Shown here one piece after another: positions 27,354 through 37,397 of a DNA stretch of 64,000 nt. Within the stretch, counting starts at the first letter, position 1; every line of letters starts with the position of its first letter. Source of the stretch: Pseudomonadota bacterium (lineage in GTDB: Bacteria > Pseudomonadota > Alphaproteobacteria > Dongiales > Dongiaceae); contig JACPDN010000011.1 in assembly GCA_016183985.1 (NCBI GenBank), positions 303,923 to 367,922 of the forward strand. The letters are read 5' to 3'. A program made the translations under genes and the position numbers. The notes beneath the pieces were generated by a model, which made no database searches, was not told the origin of the DNA, and was given only the letters and a program-made list of their open reading frames with translations.

Positions 27354-28871
27354 TTAGCCGATATCGAACTTCACACCCTGTGCCAGCGGCAGCTGGTCGG
27401 AGTAGTTGATGGTGTTGGTGGCGCGGCGCATATAAGCCTTCCACGCATCCGAGCCGCTCTCGCGCCCGCCGCCAGTTTCCTTTTCGCCACCGAAGGCACC
27501 GCCGATTTCGGCGCCCGACGGGCCGATATTGACGTTGGCGATGCCGCAATCCGAACCGGTCGCAGAGGTGAACAACTCCGCTTCACGCACATCGCGGGTG
27601 AAGATGCAGGACGACAGACCCTGCGGCACGTCGTTCTGCAGGCGGATCGCGTCGGCCAGGGTCTTGTACTTCACGACATAGAGGATCGGCGCGAAGGTCT
27701 CGTGCTCCATCACGGCACTCTGCTTGGGCAATTCTACCACGGCTGGCTTCACGTAGTAGCCACCGGAGCAACCGGCAACGCTGACGCGTTCGCCACCCGT
27801 CACCTTGCCACCCTCGGCCTTGGCCTGCTTCAGGGCGTTCTGCATCGCCTCGAAAGCCGCGGCATCGATCAGCGGGCCGATCAGCGCCTTGCCTTCCAGC
27901 GGGTTGCCGACCGGCACCTGGCCATAGAGCTTCTTCAGGCGCGGCAGCAACTTTGCATAGATTTCCTCATGCACGATGAGACGGCGCAAGCTCGTGCAGC
28001 GCTGGCCGGCGGTGCCGACGGCACTGAAGAGGATCGCGCGCTCGGCAAGCTTCAGATCCGCCGAGGGGCAGACAATCATGGCGTTGTTGCCGCCAAGCTC
28101 CAGCAGCGAACGACCGAAGCGTTTTGCGACGCGCGGCGCCACTTCACGGCCCATGCGGGTCGAACCGGTGGCGGAGACCAGCGCCACGCGCGGATCATCG
28201 ACCATGACCTCACCCACTTCACGGGCGCCGATGAGAACCTCGACCAGGCCGTCCGGGATCGCCGTGCCGGTTTCCTTGGCAAAGCGCGCCGCCGCTTTGG
28301 CGAAGATCTTGGCGCTGGCGAGGGCGGTGAGCGGCGTCTTCTCACTGGGCTTCCACACCACCGAATTGCCGGCGACGAGCGCCAGCGCTGTGTTCCACGA
28401 CCAGACGGCCACAGGGAAGTTGAAAGCGGTGATGACGCCAACGACACCCAGCGGATGCCAGGTTTCCGCCATGCGGTGGCCGGGACGTTCGGAGGCGATG
28501 GTGAGGCCGTAGAGCTGGCGCGAAAGACCGACCGCGAAATCGCAGATGTCGATCATCTCCTGTACTTCGCCGAGGCCCTCGGTCGTGATCTTGCCGGCCT
28601 CGATCGAGACCAACTCACCCAAAGCCGCCTTGTGGGCGCGCAGTTCTTCGCCAAGCAGACGGACGAGCTCGCCGCGCTTGGGGGCGGGCACTTGGCGCCA
28701 GGCGAGGAACGCGGCCTGGGCTTTGGTGATCTTCTTCGCGGCACCCTTGGCATCGTCGCAAACGAGCCGGGCGACTTCGCCACCGGTGATGGGTGAACGG
28801 ACGATGAGATCGCCCTTTTTCAGCGCCTTGGCATCAAGGCCAAGCGACTTCAGAACTTTGTCGAGTTTCAT
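27354..28871 (-). CDS. Aldehyde dehydrogenase (ALDH7-like)
   Basis: A 505-residue NAD(P)+-dependent dehydrogenase. The cofactor/active segment LLELGGNNAMIV carries the general-base Glu, and the catalytic Cys lies in VGTAGQRCTSLRRLIVHEE, as in ALDH7 (alpha-aminoadipic semialdehyde dehydrogenase) types. The E-T-F-APILYVVKYK segment near the C-terminus also fits. The likely substrate is L-aminoadipate semialdehyde (lysine catabolism), inferred from the family. I chose ATG 28871; the upstream open frame is not protein-like. Confidence 0.9.
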   Translation of the reverse strand: MKLDKVLKSLGLDAKALKKGDLIVRSPITGGEVARLVCDDAKGAAKKITKAQAAFLAWRQVPAPKRGELVRLLGEELRAHKAALGELVSIEAGKITTEGLGEVQEMIDICDFAVGLSRQLYGLTIASERPGHRMAETWHPLGVVGVITAFNFPVAVWSWNTALALVAGNSVVWKPSEKTPLTALASAKIFAKAAARFAKETGTAIPDGLVEVLIGAREVGEVMVDDPRVALVSATGSTRMGREVAPRVAKRFGRSLLELGGNNAMIVCPSADLKLAERAILFSAVGTAGQRCTSLRRLIVHEEIYAKLLPRLKKLYGQVPVGNPLEGKALIGPLIDAAAFEAMQNALKQAKAEGGKVTGGERVSVAGCSGGYYVKPAVVELPKQSAVMEHETFAPILYVVKYKTLADAIRLQNDVPQGLSSCIFTRDVREAELFTSATGSDCGIANVNIGPSGAEIGGAFGGEKETGGGRESGSDAWKAYMRRATNTINYSDQLPLAQGVKFDIG

Positions 28872-29107
28872 AACGGAACAGCTCCCAGTGAAAGGCGCCC
28901 ATGCATGCGCCAGAGCCCCTGAATTTGTCAACTCGGGCCGCAGACAAACCCACATTTCGCCGGAGCTGGCGGAACTTTCGCACCTGGAATGGCTTTAGAA
29001 CCGGCATTTGTCAGTCGGATATCGGCCTCACCGGGCTTGCCCTGCCGCGTTGGAGGCGGCAAGAATGCCCATCAGGGGACGCTATCAGCTGCCAGGGGAG
29101 ATCAGGA
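28872..29107. other. Divergent intergenic region
   Basis: A gap of 236 bp between the divergent aldehyde dehydrogenase and papain-like genes. It should hold both promoters; I see no convincing consensus boxes or hairpins. Confidence 0.3.
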
Positions 29108-29800
29108 ATGGCATGCTTCGGGTACGGGTCGTGGGCGACGGGATTTAAGGCGGCTGCCTGTGCGGGATTCCTTGCAGGCACCCTTGCCTGGGCAACACCC
29201 TTGCGCGCAGAAACGCTGCTCGACATCGATCCTGCCCCGGAGACCGGACCTGGCCAAGCCTGGGCCGGCATCGCCGAGATGATCATGGTCTATTACGACG
29301 TGCCCAATACCGGGCCCGGCGACATGCAATGCAGCCTCGCCTATTTCTTGACCGGGACGCCCAATTGCTACAAGGAACAGGGCGAAAGCGAATTCAATGC
29401 GGTGAGCCGTATAGTCAAGGGCTACCCGCAATTCGCGCATGAATCCTTCGGCGAGATTCCCATCGCCATGCGCTGGGAAGCGGCAAAGATCATCACACCG
29501 CAGGACATCATCCAAGAGATCAAATTCGAGCGGCCCGTGCTGGTGCAGATCGAACCTGCCCCCAATGAAGGTGAGACCAAAGCCGAGAAGCGCGCGGTGC
29601 TGATCGTCGGTTTTGATGGGAGCGCGGATAACCTGCAACTCATCATCAACGATCCCAAGGTCTATCCGCCGACTCAGAGCCCCTATCTCGAATTCGGCGG
29701 CAAGGTGCGTGACCAGAGCGGCCAGTACCAGATTGGCTATGCCGACTTCCAATCCTTCCTGAAGTGGTCGGCGACCCTGTGGAAGATCAAGCCAGATTGA
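29108..29800 (+). CDS. Exported papain-like (C39/C70-type) protein, probably catalytically dead
   Basis: A signal peptide (about residues 1-34, ending ATPLRA) is followed by a domain with the layout of papain-like cysteine protease family proteins. QAWAGIAEMIMVYYDVPN aligns with the usual CWAA..QMI..YY catalytic helix. MQCSLAYFL and PQDIIQEIKFERPVLVQIEP follow, then KRAVLIVGFDGSADNLQLIINDP aligns with the usual G-H-x-V-V-I-x-G-Y strand. The catalytic Cys position reads Ala and the His position reads Arg, so the protein is probably an inactive fold used for binding. The alignment is by eye and from memory of the family. The start follows GGAGATCAGGA. Confidence 0.7.
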   Translation: MACFGYGSWATGFKAAACAGFLAGTLAWATPLRAETLLDIDPAPETGPGQAWAGIAEMIMVYYDVPNTGPGDMQCSLAYFLTGTPNCYKEQGESEFNAVSRIVKGYPQFAHESFGEIPIAMRWEAAKIITPQDIIQEIKFERPVLVQIEPAPNEGETKAEKRAVLIVGFDGSADNLQLIINDPKVYPPTQSPYLEFGGKVRDQSGQYQIGYADFQSFLKWSATLWKIKPD

Positions 29801-30134
29801 TTAACCCGCTGGAGAAACAGAGGTTTTCAGCAGCCATGCGGGATGCACAGCCCCTGTATGGCATGGTTAAAACGTCAATCGCCTTGACTTAAGCGGCGCT
29901 TCGCCTCATATCTCACGCGCAATTCTTGCGGACTGCGCGCTTACGCCCTGGTTTGGACCGCTCCATGCGGCCACTTTTTCGGCGTCCGTCCCGAGATACA
30001 TATTTCCACGTCATAGATTCCTGAGCAGGCGCGCCTTGGGTTCGCCCGCCGGCTATTTGCCTGCCGCGTCCCCATATCGGCGCGCGCGCAAAACCTTGCG
30101 GCATGACACCAACTGCCGAAAAGGATTTCAGGCA
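29801..30134 (+). other. Intergenic region upstream of helicase (long 5' leader)
   Basis: No gene is seen in this 334-bp stretch. It carries a possible promoter (next entry) that would give a leader of about 215 bases before the TTG start. Long leaders are common for cold-responsive DEAD-box helicase genes. Confidence 0.35.
29884..29912 (+). promoter_or_regulatory. Possible sigma-70 promoter of the helicase gene
   Basis: TTGACT (29884-29889) and CATATC (29907-29912) are 17 bases apart. The -35 is a good match and the -10 a weak one. Confidence 0.35.
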
Positions 30135-31895
30135 TTGAATACGCTTACCGAAACCACCCCCGCCATCAACGTCCTGGCGGATTTCGCTTCCCTCAACCTG
30201 GTCGAGCCGCTGATGCAGGCGGTGACTGAATCCGGCTACACCAAGCCGACGCCGATCCAGGCTCAGTCGATCCCCGCTTTGCTCGAAGGCCATGACCTGT
30301 TGGGTCTTGCCCAGACCGGCACCGGCAAGACCGCAGCCTTCACCTTGCCCATGCTCCAGCGCATGATGGCCAACCGCAAGCAGCCGCAGCCCAAGTCGAT
30401 GCGCGCGCTGATTCTAACGCCGACGCGTGAGCTCGCCGTCCAGATCAACGACAGCATCAAGACCTATGGCCGTCATCTGCCGCTGCGTTCGACCGTCATT
30501 TTCGGCGGTGTCGGTCAGATGCCACAGGTCAACACCATGCGCCGTGGCATCGATCTCGTCGTCGCGACGCCGGGCCGCTTGCTCGATCTGATGAACCAGG
30601 GCCACATCACGCTGACCTCGGTTGAATTCTTCGTCCTCGACGAAGCTGATCGCATGCTCGACATGGGCTTCATTCGCGACATCAAGAAGATCGTCGGCTT
30701 CCTGCCGGCCCGCCGCCAGACACTGCTGTTCTCGGCCACCATGCCGAATGACGTGTCGGATCTAGCGCAGAGCCTGCTGACCAAGCCCAAGCGTGTCGAA
30801 GTCGTGCCGCAGTCGACCACTGCCGAGCGCATCGACCAGATCGTCTACATGGTGTCCCGCGCAAATAAGCGGAAGCTGCTGAGCGATCTGCTGGCAGCCC
30901 CCGACGTGACCCGCACGATCGTCTTCACCCGCACCAAGCGCGGCGCCGACCGTGTGGCCGAGAATCTGGAGCGCGATGGCTTCTCCAGCGCCGCGATCCA
31001 CGGCAACAAGGGCCAGAACGCCCGCCAGATCGCGCTCAACTCCTTCCGCAACGGCTCGGTCAAGGTGCTGGTCGCCACCGACATCGCCGCCCGCGGCATC
31101 GACATCGACAATATCAGCCATGTCGTCAATTTCGACCTGCCGCTGGAACCGGAAAGCTATGTGCACCGTATCGGCCGCACGGCGCGTGCCGGTGCCACTG
31201 GCATTGCCATCAGCCTGTGCGACGGCGAAGAGCGCAGCCTGCTGCGCGACATCGAAAAGATCGTGCGCATGAAGATCCCTGTGGTCGATGACCATCCCTT
31301 GGCGGTTGGCTCTGAAGCCGAAGGTGGCGAGCAGATCACCCTGCAACGCGCCCAGAACATCCGCGAATCGCGCGAAATGGACCAGGCCCGCAATGGCGAG
31401 CGCCGTGGCGGCCGTGGCGGCCAGCGCGGTGGCGAGCAGCGTCGCGACCGCAACCGTCAGGACGGCAACCGCGACGGCCAGCGCCAAGGTGAGAAGCGTA
31501 GCCGCAGCACGCAGCCGCGCGGTGAGGCACGCCAGGAGCGCAGCCACAATCAACATCCTGAGCGCCATGGCGAACAGCGCCAAGATCGCCCGCGCCGTGA
31601 AGAGGGTCGTGCTGAACGGCCGCATCGCGACGAACGCGGTCATCGCCACGAGAGTGGCCATCGCGATGAGCGCGGTCATCGTCACGAAGGCGAGAGCCGC
31701 TTTGAAGCGGAGCGCCGTATGGCCGCTGCCCGGCCGCATCGCGGTGACAGCCAGCGCCCCGCGGTTCGTCCAGATGGCGAACATCGCCGTATCGACTATC
31801 GTGCCCGTGCCGAGCAAGGCGAAGGTTCGGGGCAGCGCCATCGCCAGGGCGGCCAGCGGCCGCATCGCGGCGGCAAGGGTCAGCCGCGCAGCTAA
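30135..31895 (+). CDS. DEAD-box RNA helicase
   Basis: A 586-residue helicase. The Q-motif [14 protein letters not shown], Walker [13 protein letters not shown]-type [16 protein letters not shown] and [10 protein letters not shown] motifs cover residues 10-390. A long C-terminal tail rich in Arg, Gly, His, Asp and Glu follows, with short repeats such as [12 protein letters not shown]. Such tails bind RNA non-specifically. It is RhlE-like, acting in ribosome assembly or mRNA decay. The start is probably TTG 30135 with AAGGA upstream; the frame is open further upstream, but the sequence there is not conserved-looking. Confidence 0.9.
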   Translation: MNTLTETTPAINVLADFASLNLVEPLMQAVTESGYTKPTPIQAQSIPALLEGHDLLGLAQTGTGKTAAFTLPMLQRMMANRKQPQPKSMRALILTPTRELAVQINDSIKTYGRHLPLRSTVIFGGVGQMPQVNTMRRGIDLVVATPGRLLDLMNQGHITLTSVEFFVLDEADRMLDMGFIRDIKKIVGFLPARRQTLLFSATMPNDVSDLAQSLLTKPKRVEVVPQSTTAERIDQIVYMVSRANKRKLLSDLLAAPDVTRTIVFTRTKRGADRVAENLERDGFSSAAIHGNKGQNARQIALNSFRNGSVKVLVATDIAARGIDIDNISHVVNFDLPLEPESYVHRIGRTARAGATGIAISLCDGEERSLLRDIEKIVRMKIPVVDDHPLAVGSEAEGGEQITLQRAQNIRESREMDQARNGERRGGRGGQRGGEQRRDRNRQDGNRDGQRQGEKRSRSTQPRGEARQERSHNQHPERHGEQRQDRPRREEGRAERPHRDERGHRHESGHRDERGHRHEGESRFEAERRMAAARPHRGDSQRPAVRPDGEHRRIDYRARAEQGEGSGQRHRQGGQRPHRGGKGQPRS

Positions 31896-31916
31896 CCTAG
31901 ATATTTTGTTCTAAGG

Positions 31917-31952
31917 AATAATGCCGGCCGGGAACCCTCGGCCGGCATTATT
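31917..31952. terminator. Strong bidirectional terminator
   Basis: A perfect 14-bp stem (AATAATGCCGGCCG / CGGCCGGCATTATT) with an 8-base loop lies between the convergent helicase and sensor genes. The AT ends of the stem supply a short U-run in either direction. Confidence 0.85.
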
Positions 31953-31956
31953 CGTT

Positions 31957-34932
31957 TTAGGCAGCGGGTTTCATATTCAGCAGAAAGTCGAGATCCGGCT
32001 GGTCGATCTGATCCGGCTGCAAGAACGCATCGGCATAGCGTTGCCACACCCCGCCACGCAGGAAAAGGTCAAGGAGGTCCGGATCAAGGTGATTCTCCTT
32101 CTTCATGAAGGCCATGATCTTGATCGCTTCGCTGAGCTTTTTCGCTTTCTTGTAAGGTCGATCCGCCGCCGTCAAAGCTTCGAACACATCCGCAATCGCC
32201 ATCATACGCGCGACCGGCGACATCTGATCGCGCTTCAGCCGTTTCGGATAGCCCGTTCCATCCATCTTCTCGTGATGGCCGCCGGCAATTTCCGGCACTG
32301 CCCGCAGATGCTTCGGAAACGGCAGGCTTTCCAGCATCATGATCGTCTGAGAGATATGATCGTTGATGCGATAGCGCTCTTCCTCCGTCAGCGTACCGCG
32401 GCCGATACACAGATTGTAGACCTCGCCGCGGTTCATCTTGTATTTCGGGACGTTGAGCTTGAACCCCCAGGGATTGTCAGGGGCAATAAGATCGCGCTCC
32501 TCCAAGGGCGAGATGTGGTCGTCACGGTCTGCCAGCAACGGTTCTTCGATCGGCAAAGCCGGCTCGGACTGGCGATCCATACGCTTTTTCTCGTCATAGG
32601 ACAGTCCCAGCCGGTTGCTGATCGTCCGCCGCCACGTTTTGGCGGCAATCGCCTTGATACGCTCGATCTTGGCGGGGTCCATGAACTCGCCGCCTTCATT
32701 GCAGGACGCGACAAAGGCAAAATCCTCGTCGAGCTGTCGTTGGGTGTCGAGCATTCGGGCCCTGAGCGCCGCCTCATCACCGCCTTCAAAACGCCCACGC
32801 CAATATGCGATCTCGGCGTCTCGCTTCAACAGTTCGAACCGCATACGAACTTCATGGATGCGATCATAAATCGTTTCAAGCTTTGTCGCCTTGTCGACTA
32901 CATATTCGGGCGTCGTCACCTTCCCGCAATCATGCAGCCAGGATCCGATCTCCACTGCTTCCCATTCCTCCGGCGAGAGATCGAAATCAGCGAATGGTCC
33001 CGTCTTTTGAGCGCAGGCCGCTTCAGCCAGCATCTTGGTCAGCGCAGGTACGCGGGCGCAATGGCCGCCGGTATAACTCGATTTCGCATCGATCGCGCCG
33101 GCAATGAGCTTGATCAGCGCATCCATCAGGTCCTTCTGCGCCTGCAGCAATTGCTTGTTCTCGATGGCGATGCCGGCCGAGGCACCAACGGCACGGACGA
33201 GTTCGAGAAGTCGATGGCTCGGCGACCACGCCCCATCCGCTTCTCGGCGCGTCTTTACCAATATCTGGACTCCCAGCACTTCCTGCTTGCGATTGAAGAG
33301 CGGGACGATCAGCAGGGCCAGGCGATCGGCATTCTCCCGCTCGACCAGATCCCTGAGGCCGAACTCCTCCAGCTCATCATATTCCATGCGCCGTTCGATC
33401 AAGCCGATGCGGCCCTCTTGCAAAAAGGCCACAATCTCGCTTTGCAGCCCGCTTTCGCGCATATCAAGGGGCGCCACTCTTGTTTCCCCGAGATGAGTGT
33501 GATGCCAGAAGACGACTTCCGGATGCATGGCTTGTGCCTGCTCGTCCAGCAGATAGATCGCGCCGCCATCGCTTTCCACCAGATCGATTGTTTCTCGCAA
33601 CACCAGATCCAGGAGCGGCTTCAGATCACGCTCTGCTGCCAGGGCGTGCCCTATGCCCATGAACTTACGCAATGTTCGCTTCAGGCGATTGAGCGAGCGT
33701 CCTAGATCGCCAACTTCACTGATGTTGGTTCGGACGTGAACATCTTGTTCCAGGTTGAAGGCCGCGATGGCCTTGGTTTCGCGCGCGAGACGATTGATCG
33801 GCTTGACCAGCAGGCGCGTCCCCAGCCAGCCCAAGAGAACAGCCGCAAGCAAAATGAGAAGGGCCATGCTGATCTGCGTCTCGACGATGTCGCGGGCACC
33901 CGCAAACAACTCGTCCTCCGGGACGGCCATCAACATGTCGATGCCGTTGCTGCTCTCGATCGGAATCCGCGTCAGCGACAGCTGCCAACGTCGACCGTCG
34001 ATTTCAGTACTCGATCGCGCTCGAGCGCTACCGATGAGCTCGCCAGCGCGGTCCAGGACCGGAACCTTGAGTTCAGCGAGGCTCACCAGCCTCACCGACC
34101 CATCTGCCTGCAATGCCATCATCTTCGTGCTGTCACGATAGGCCACGACCTGTCCGCTTGGACCGACCAATGCCAGTTCCGACGATGGCGTGATGTTGAT
34201 GTCTTTGAACGCTTCAGCCAAAGACGAAATGGTCAAATCCAGGGCCACAATCACGGCGCCGTCAGCCGACTTGCTGGCCAGTGTTATACCGACGGCTTTG
34301 GTGGTAAAGAAAATGTAGGGTTCTGTAAGAAGCGTGCCTTGTTGCTTCAAAGCCGACTGAAACCATGGCCGTGTCCGTGGATCGAACCGATAATTCGGCA
34401 TGAAGCGCGCGTCGAGTAGTTTGCGATCGGCATCGAAGTAGCGATATTCTCCCATCATGGCGCCGACGGCATCCTGCGTAATCGACTGCACGAGCAGCGT
34501 TGCCTTGGGCGGTGCCTTCACCTGTCGCCGCACCGCGTCGGTACGCAATGGCCGGAACAGGACGAATTCGCCGTTTGGATAGCCCACATAGATGGCATCG
34601 GTGATCGGATTCTCATTGAGCGCGTCCATCACCACCGGCATCTCGGCCAGCCGGCGCGCCAATGTATCGGCGCTGGAAAGGTCGCTATGCGCCAGCAGGG
34701 TGATCTGATTTCGTGCCGGCAGCAGGAGCCGCTGCACCTTCTCGCTCAGGGTATCGCGGATATAGCGGGTGGTCTCCTCCGACGTTTGCAGCAGAATACC
34801 TTGCGTGCCACGATAAGTGTGCCAGGCGAAGGTCGCGATCACCAGGACCAGCAGAATGGTGACACCGACGGTTCCCAGCAAATGCAGCGGGACTTCAACA
34901 GGCGGTTTGGAACGTTTGCTCTGAGCCGGCAT
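31957..34932 (-). CDS. Membrane sensor with Cache, HAMP, GAF and HD-GYP domains
   Basis: A 991-residue protein. A membrane segment (VGVTILLVLVIATFAWHTY) precedes a double-Cache periplasmic sensor (about 45-330), a second segment (ISMALLILLAAVLLGWLGTRLL), a HAMP linker, a GAF domain (about 425-590) and an HD-GYP phosphodiesterase. The HD motif is LHDCGK and the GYP motif is HHEKMDGTGYP, predicting c-di-GMP hydrolysis controlled by an external ligand. Roughly 215 residues separate the two motifs, against about 60 in ordinary HD-GYP domains. The start has GAGGAA seven bases upstream. The periplasmic binding protein gene is just upstream on the same strand. Confidence 0.88.
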   Translation of the reverse strand: MPAQSKRSKPPVEVPLHLLGTVGVTILLVLVIATFAWHTYRGTQGILLQTSEETTRYIRDTLSEKVQRLLLPARNQITLLAHSDLSSADTLARRLAEMPVVMDALNENPITDAIYVGYPNGEFVLFRPLRTDAVRRQVKAPPKATLLVQSITQDAVGAMMGEYRYFDADRKLLDARFMPNYRFDPRTRPWFQSALKQQGTLLTEPYIFFTTKAVGITLASKSADGAVIVALDLTISSLAEAFKDINITPSSELALVGPSGQVVAYRDSTKMMALQADGSVRLVSLAELKVPVLDRAGELIGSARARSSTEIDGRRWQLSLTRIPIESSNGIDMLMAVPEDELFAGARDIVETQISMALLILLAAVLLGWLGTRLLVKPINRLARETKAIAAFNLEQDVHVRTNISEVGDLGRSLNRLKRTLRKFMGIGHALAAERDLKPLLDLVLRETIDLVESDGGAIYLLDEQAQAMHPEVVFWHHTHLGETRVAPLDMRESGLQSEIVAFLQEGRIGLIERRMEYDELEEFGLRDLVERENADRLALLIVPLFNRKQEVLGVQILVKTRREADGAWSPSHRLLELVRAVGASAGIAIENKQLLQAQKDLMDALIKLIAGAIDAKSSYTGGHCARVPALTKMLAEAACAQKTGPFADFDLSPEEWEAVEIGSWLHDCGKVTTPEYVVDKATKLETIYDRIHEVRMRFELLKRDAEIAYWRGRFEGGDEAALRARMLDTQRQLDEDFAFVASCNEGGEFMDPAKIERIKAIAAKTWRRTISNRLGLSYDEKKRMDRQSEPALPIEEPLLADRDDHISPLEERDLIAPDNPWGFKLNVPKYKMNRGEVYNLCIGRGTLTEEERYRINDHISQTIMMLESLPFPKHLRAVPEIAGGHHEKMDGTGYPKRLKRDQMSPVARMMAIADVFEALTAADRPYKKAKKLSEAIKIMAFMKKENHLDPDLLDLFLRGGVWQRYADAFLQPDQIDQPDLDFLLNMKPAA

Positions 34933-34971
34933 GCGAAATTCCTCGCTGATCCATCCCGGTTGTGGCGATGC

Positions 34972-35805
34972 TTAGTATTCGATCATGGCGTTGACGGCGA
35001 CTGTTGACATGTGCCGCCCGATCAACCGATGCAGCGTGCGGTCAAGCCGCATACTTTCAAGAACGCGCATCCAGTTATCGACCTGCGCGGCACTGAACTT
35101 CGTCCGGCTGAAGGCCAAACCCGACGGCGTTGCTGGGGCTGGCGAAGCATTGACCAGCGTGAAATGTTCTCGCTCGGCGGCCGCCAAATAGAAGAAATAG
35201 TGGATAGACGGTGCCAGGATGGCTTCAACTTCGCCAGCTTTCAGCCCGTTGAACAGGTCTTCCTGGGTCCGGTAGAAAACCACCCGATTGTCGCCCGCCA
35301 AGGACTTCAAGTTATAGTCATAGTAATTGCCGTAGCGAAAACCGTGCACCAGGCCGATGCGCCAATCCGGCCTCTCCACCAATGCGGCGAGCGAGAAGGT
35401 TGTACCGACCTGATCGGACGGCATCACCATCATGTTCTTGAAACCGAAGTAGGTGACAAAGCGCGCAAGCTTCGTCCGGTCAGGTGTCGAAATGGAATTG
35501 GTTGCAAAGTCGATTTCGCCAGCCTCGACGGCTGGCCATAGCTCCGCTCGGGTCGCTACCTTGATCTCGAATTGGCAGCCCGTGCGTTTGGCAAGCTCGT
35601 TCAGCAGATCGATATCGACGCCTTCGCCAGCGTGATACATGAAACCGAACTCGATAACGCCGGCATGCAGCGGTCGATCGCAGCCATAGTCGCGGGCGAT
35701 ATCATGTTCTGCTGCGCACGTCGGACAGGTGACACCGACGCAAAGCCAGGCGCCCCAAAGGGTCGCCAGCGCCGATTGCCACATCCGCCCGCACCGGCCC
35801 CGCAT
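34972..35805 (-). CDS. Periplasmic amino-acid-type solute-binding protein
   Basis: A 277-residue protein with a signal peptide (ALATLWGAWLCVGVTCPTCAA) and a bacterial solute-binding family 3 fold. LLNELAKRTGCQFEIKVA, FATNSISTPDRTKLARFV and GLVHGFRYGNYYDYN mark the two lobes. No permease or ATPase is next to it. It stands 39 bp upstream of the Cache/HD-GYP gene on the same strand, so it may feed a ligand signal to that sensor instead of serving transport (inference). Confidence 0.8.
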   Translation of the reverse strand: MRGRCGRMWQSALATLWGAWLCVGVTCPTCAAEHDIARDYGCDRPLHAGVIEFGFMYHAGEGVDIDLLNELAKRTGCQFEIKVATRAELWPAVEAGEIDFATNSISTPDRTKLARFVTYFGFKNMMVMPSDQVGTTFSLAALVERPDWRIGLVHGFRYGNYYDYNLKSLAGDNRVVFYRTQEDLFNGLKAGEVEAILAPSIHYFFYLAAAEREHFTLVNASPAPATPSGLAFSRTKFSAAQVDNWMRVLESMRLDRTLHRLIGRHMSTVAVNAMIEY

Positions 35806-35934
35806 GAAATAACACCAATGGCTGTTTCAACATATCATAAACCTGTTGTGCTTATGATGCATCAGCCGTGTCGGAGCAAATGCCTAAAACAAGTGCGGCA
35901 ACTGGAAATTGGGCCTATCCCAAGCAATCTGTCG

Positions 35935-37284
35935 TTATTGCGGCTGTAGACCTAAGCGCTGCACACCATCAGCGATGGGAATGAAAAAGTTGATACCGAC
36001 CGTATGATCTGTCTGGTCGGACACGCCGGATTGGGAGATGCCGACGACATTGCCCTTAGCATCGAGCAACGGACCGCCACTGCTACCGTGTTGGATCGTG
36101 GCATCTGCCTGGATCAGCGGCTGGCCATACTCATTTTCTTTCAACTGGCTGACAATGCCGCGCGTCACGGTGCCGGCAAGGCTCGGGTCCAGCGGCGATC
36201 CCACGGCATAGACCTCTTCGGTGAGCGCCAAGGGTGAAAGCCGCAGCGGCAATGGCGTGAAGGGTCCGCCTTCCACCTTCAGCAAGGCCACGTCGCGCTT
36301 GGGATCGCTACGCAGCGTCGTCGCATAAACTTCGCTGCCGTTGATGAACATCACCTTCAGACGCTGTGCGTCATGAGCGACATGATGATTGGTCAGCACC
36401 AGGTCGGGCGCCACGAAGAAACCGGACCCCTGCCCGCTGCCGCTGAAGATAGTCACGACCGAAGCCTGGATGCGCGCCATATTGGCACCAATCGGCGTCG
36501 TGAAGGCTTGCGTCGCCGGCAATGCCAGCGCCGGCTGCCCACTCACACCACCCCAACCGCCGAGAGGTACGGAAGCCGTTGTCATCTTAACATGATTCTT
36601 GCGTAGCAGCACGTCGTGGAAGCGCGGATCGCCGGCGAGATTCCGTGCTGCTGCACCGAAAGCGCCAAGAATGAGAGCAACTACACCATCCCCCACACCT
36701 TGCGGCATTTCCAGGGATCCGCTGGTGCCCGTTTCGAGCACGACCTTGTTTTCAAGCGGAGAGAAAACTTGCCAGGTCACGGTGACAGCCGCCGAGCCAT
36801 GCTGGCGGCCCAGTGACTTGCCATCCCAATTGTCGACCTCGTCGCAGACATCGAGCGTAATCGTGTCGACGCGCCCACCGATGAGATATTCGACCTCTTT
36901 GTCCCGGTCGCTGAAATTGCCGAACAAGGCATCTGGATCGCCCACGACGTTATAATGAGCGTTCCGCATCTCGCGATAAAAGATATCCAGAACCTCCTCG
37001 TCTTGGACCGTTGTCTTGCCTTGCGTCCAATGAATAGGCTCGCTCGACAGATCGGGACCACACCCCGTCCAGCTTCCTCCACCGCGATAGGAGCCGATCA
37101 ACTGGCCGCGCTGCAGATTGAACACCACCCGATCTAGCTGAATGGCCGCCAGATCCTCGCCTTGCCCTGCCGCACTAACGCGCAACGGTGCCGGTTCGAC
37201 ATGAGTGCGCTCGCAGCCGGTCAGTGCCAGACCAGCGGCCAGAAACATCGCCGCGAAGCGACGGCAATGGATGTATTGCATCAT
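35935..37284 (-). CDS. Trypsin-like (S1C) serine protease lipoprotein
   Basis: The N-terminus MFLAAGLALTGC is a lipobox, so the mature protein should be lipid-anchored. About 200 residues of unrecognised periplasmic domain precede a trypsin-like domain. Its triad is visible: His in LTNHHVAHDA, Asp in KRDVALLKVEG and Ser in QHGSSGGPLLD. No PDZ domain follows, unlike DegP. At 449 residues it resembles S1C-family peptidases. Its role is probably envelope protein quality control (inference). It lies downstream of prpE with a terminator between them. Confidence 0.85.
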   Translation of the reverse strand: MMQYIHCRRFAAMFLAAGLALTGCERTHVEPAPLRVSAAGQGEDLAAIQLDRVVFNLQRGQLIGSYRGGGSWTGCGPDLSSEPIHWTQGKTTVQDEEVLDIFYREMRNAHYNVVGDPDALFGNFSDRDKEVEYLIGGRVDTITLDVCDEVDNWDGKSLGRQHGSAAVTVTWQVFSPLENKVVLETGTSGSLEMPQGVGDGVVALILGAFGAAARNLAGDPRFHDVLLRKNHVKMTTASVPLGGWGGVSGQPALALPATQAFTTPIGANMARIQASVVTIFSGSGQGSGFFVAPDLVLTNHHVAHDAQRLKVMFINGSEVYATTLRSDPKRDVALLKVEGGPFTPLPLRLSPLALTEEVYAVGSPLDPSLAGTVTRGIVSQLKENEYGQPLIQADATIQHGSSGGPLLDAKGNVVGISQSGVSDQTDHTVGINFFIPIADGVQRLGLQPQ

Positions 37285-37355
37285 TTATTCCCCCGGAAGG
37301 ACGGCCCTGCCACAAACCCCGCGCCATCCTTGAGGAACAAATACGGTACTGTAAA

Positions 37356-37387
37356 GCGTAAAATTCGTATTTTGTGAACTTTTACGC
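37356..37387 (-). terminator. Terminator after prpE
   Basis: Read on the minus strand, GCGTAAAAGTTC pairs with GAATTTTACGC (one bulged G) around a 9-base loop, followed by TTTAC. It is 11 bp past the prpE stop. Confidence 0.55.
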
Positions 37388-37397
37388 GTGCCAACGC

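Noticed and set aside
31921..33705. A 594-codon plus-strand open frame opposite the HD-GYP gene
   Set aside because: Low-complexity antisense translation with no domain; begins within the helicase terminator.
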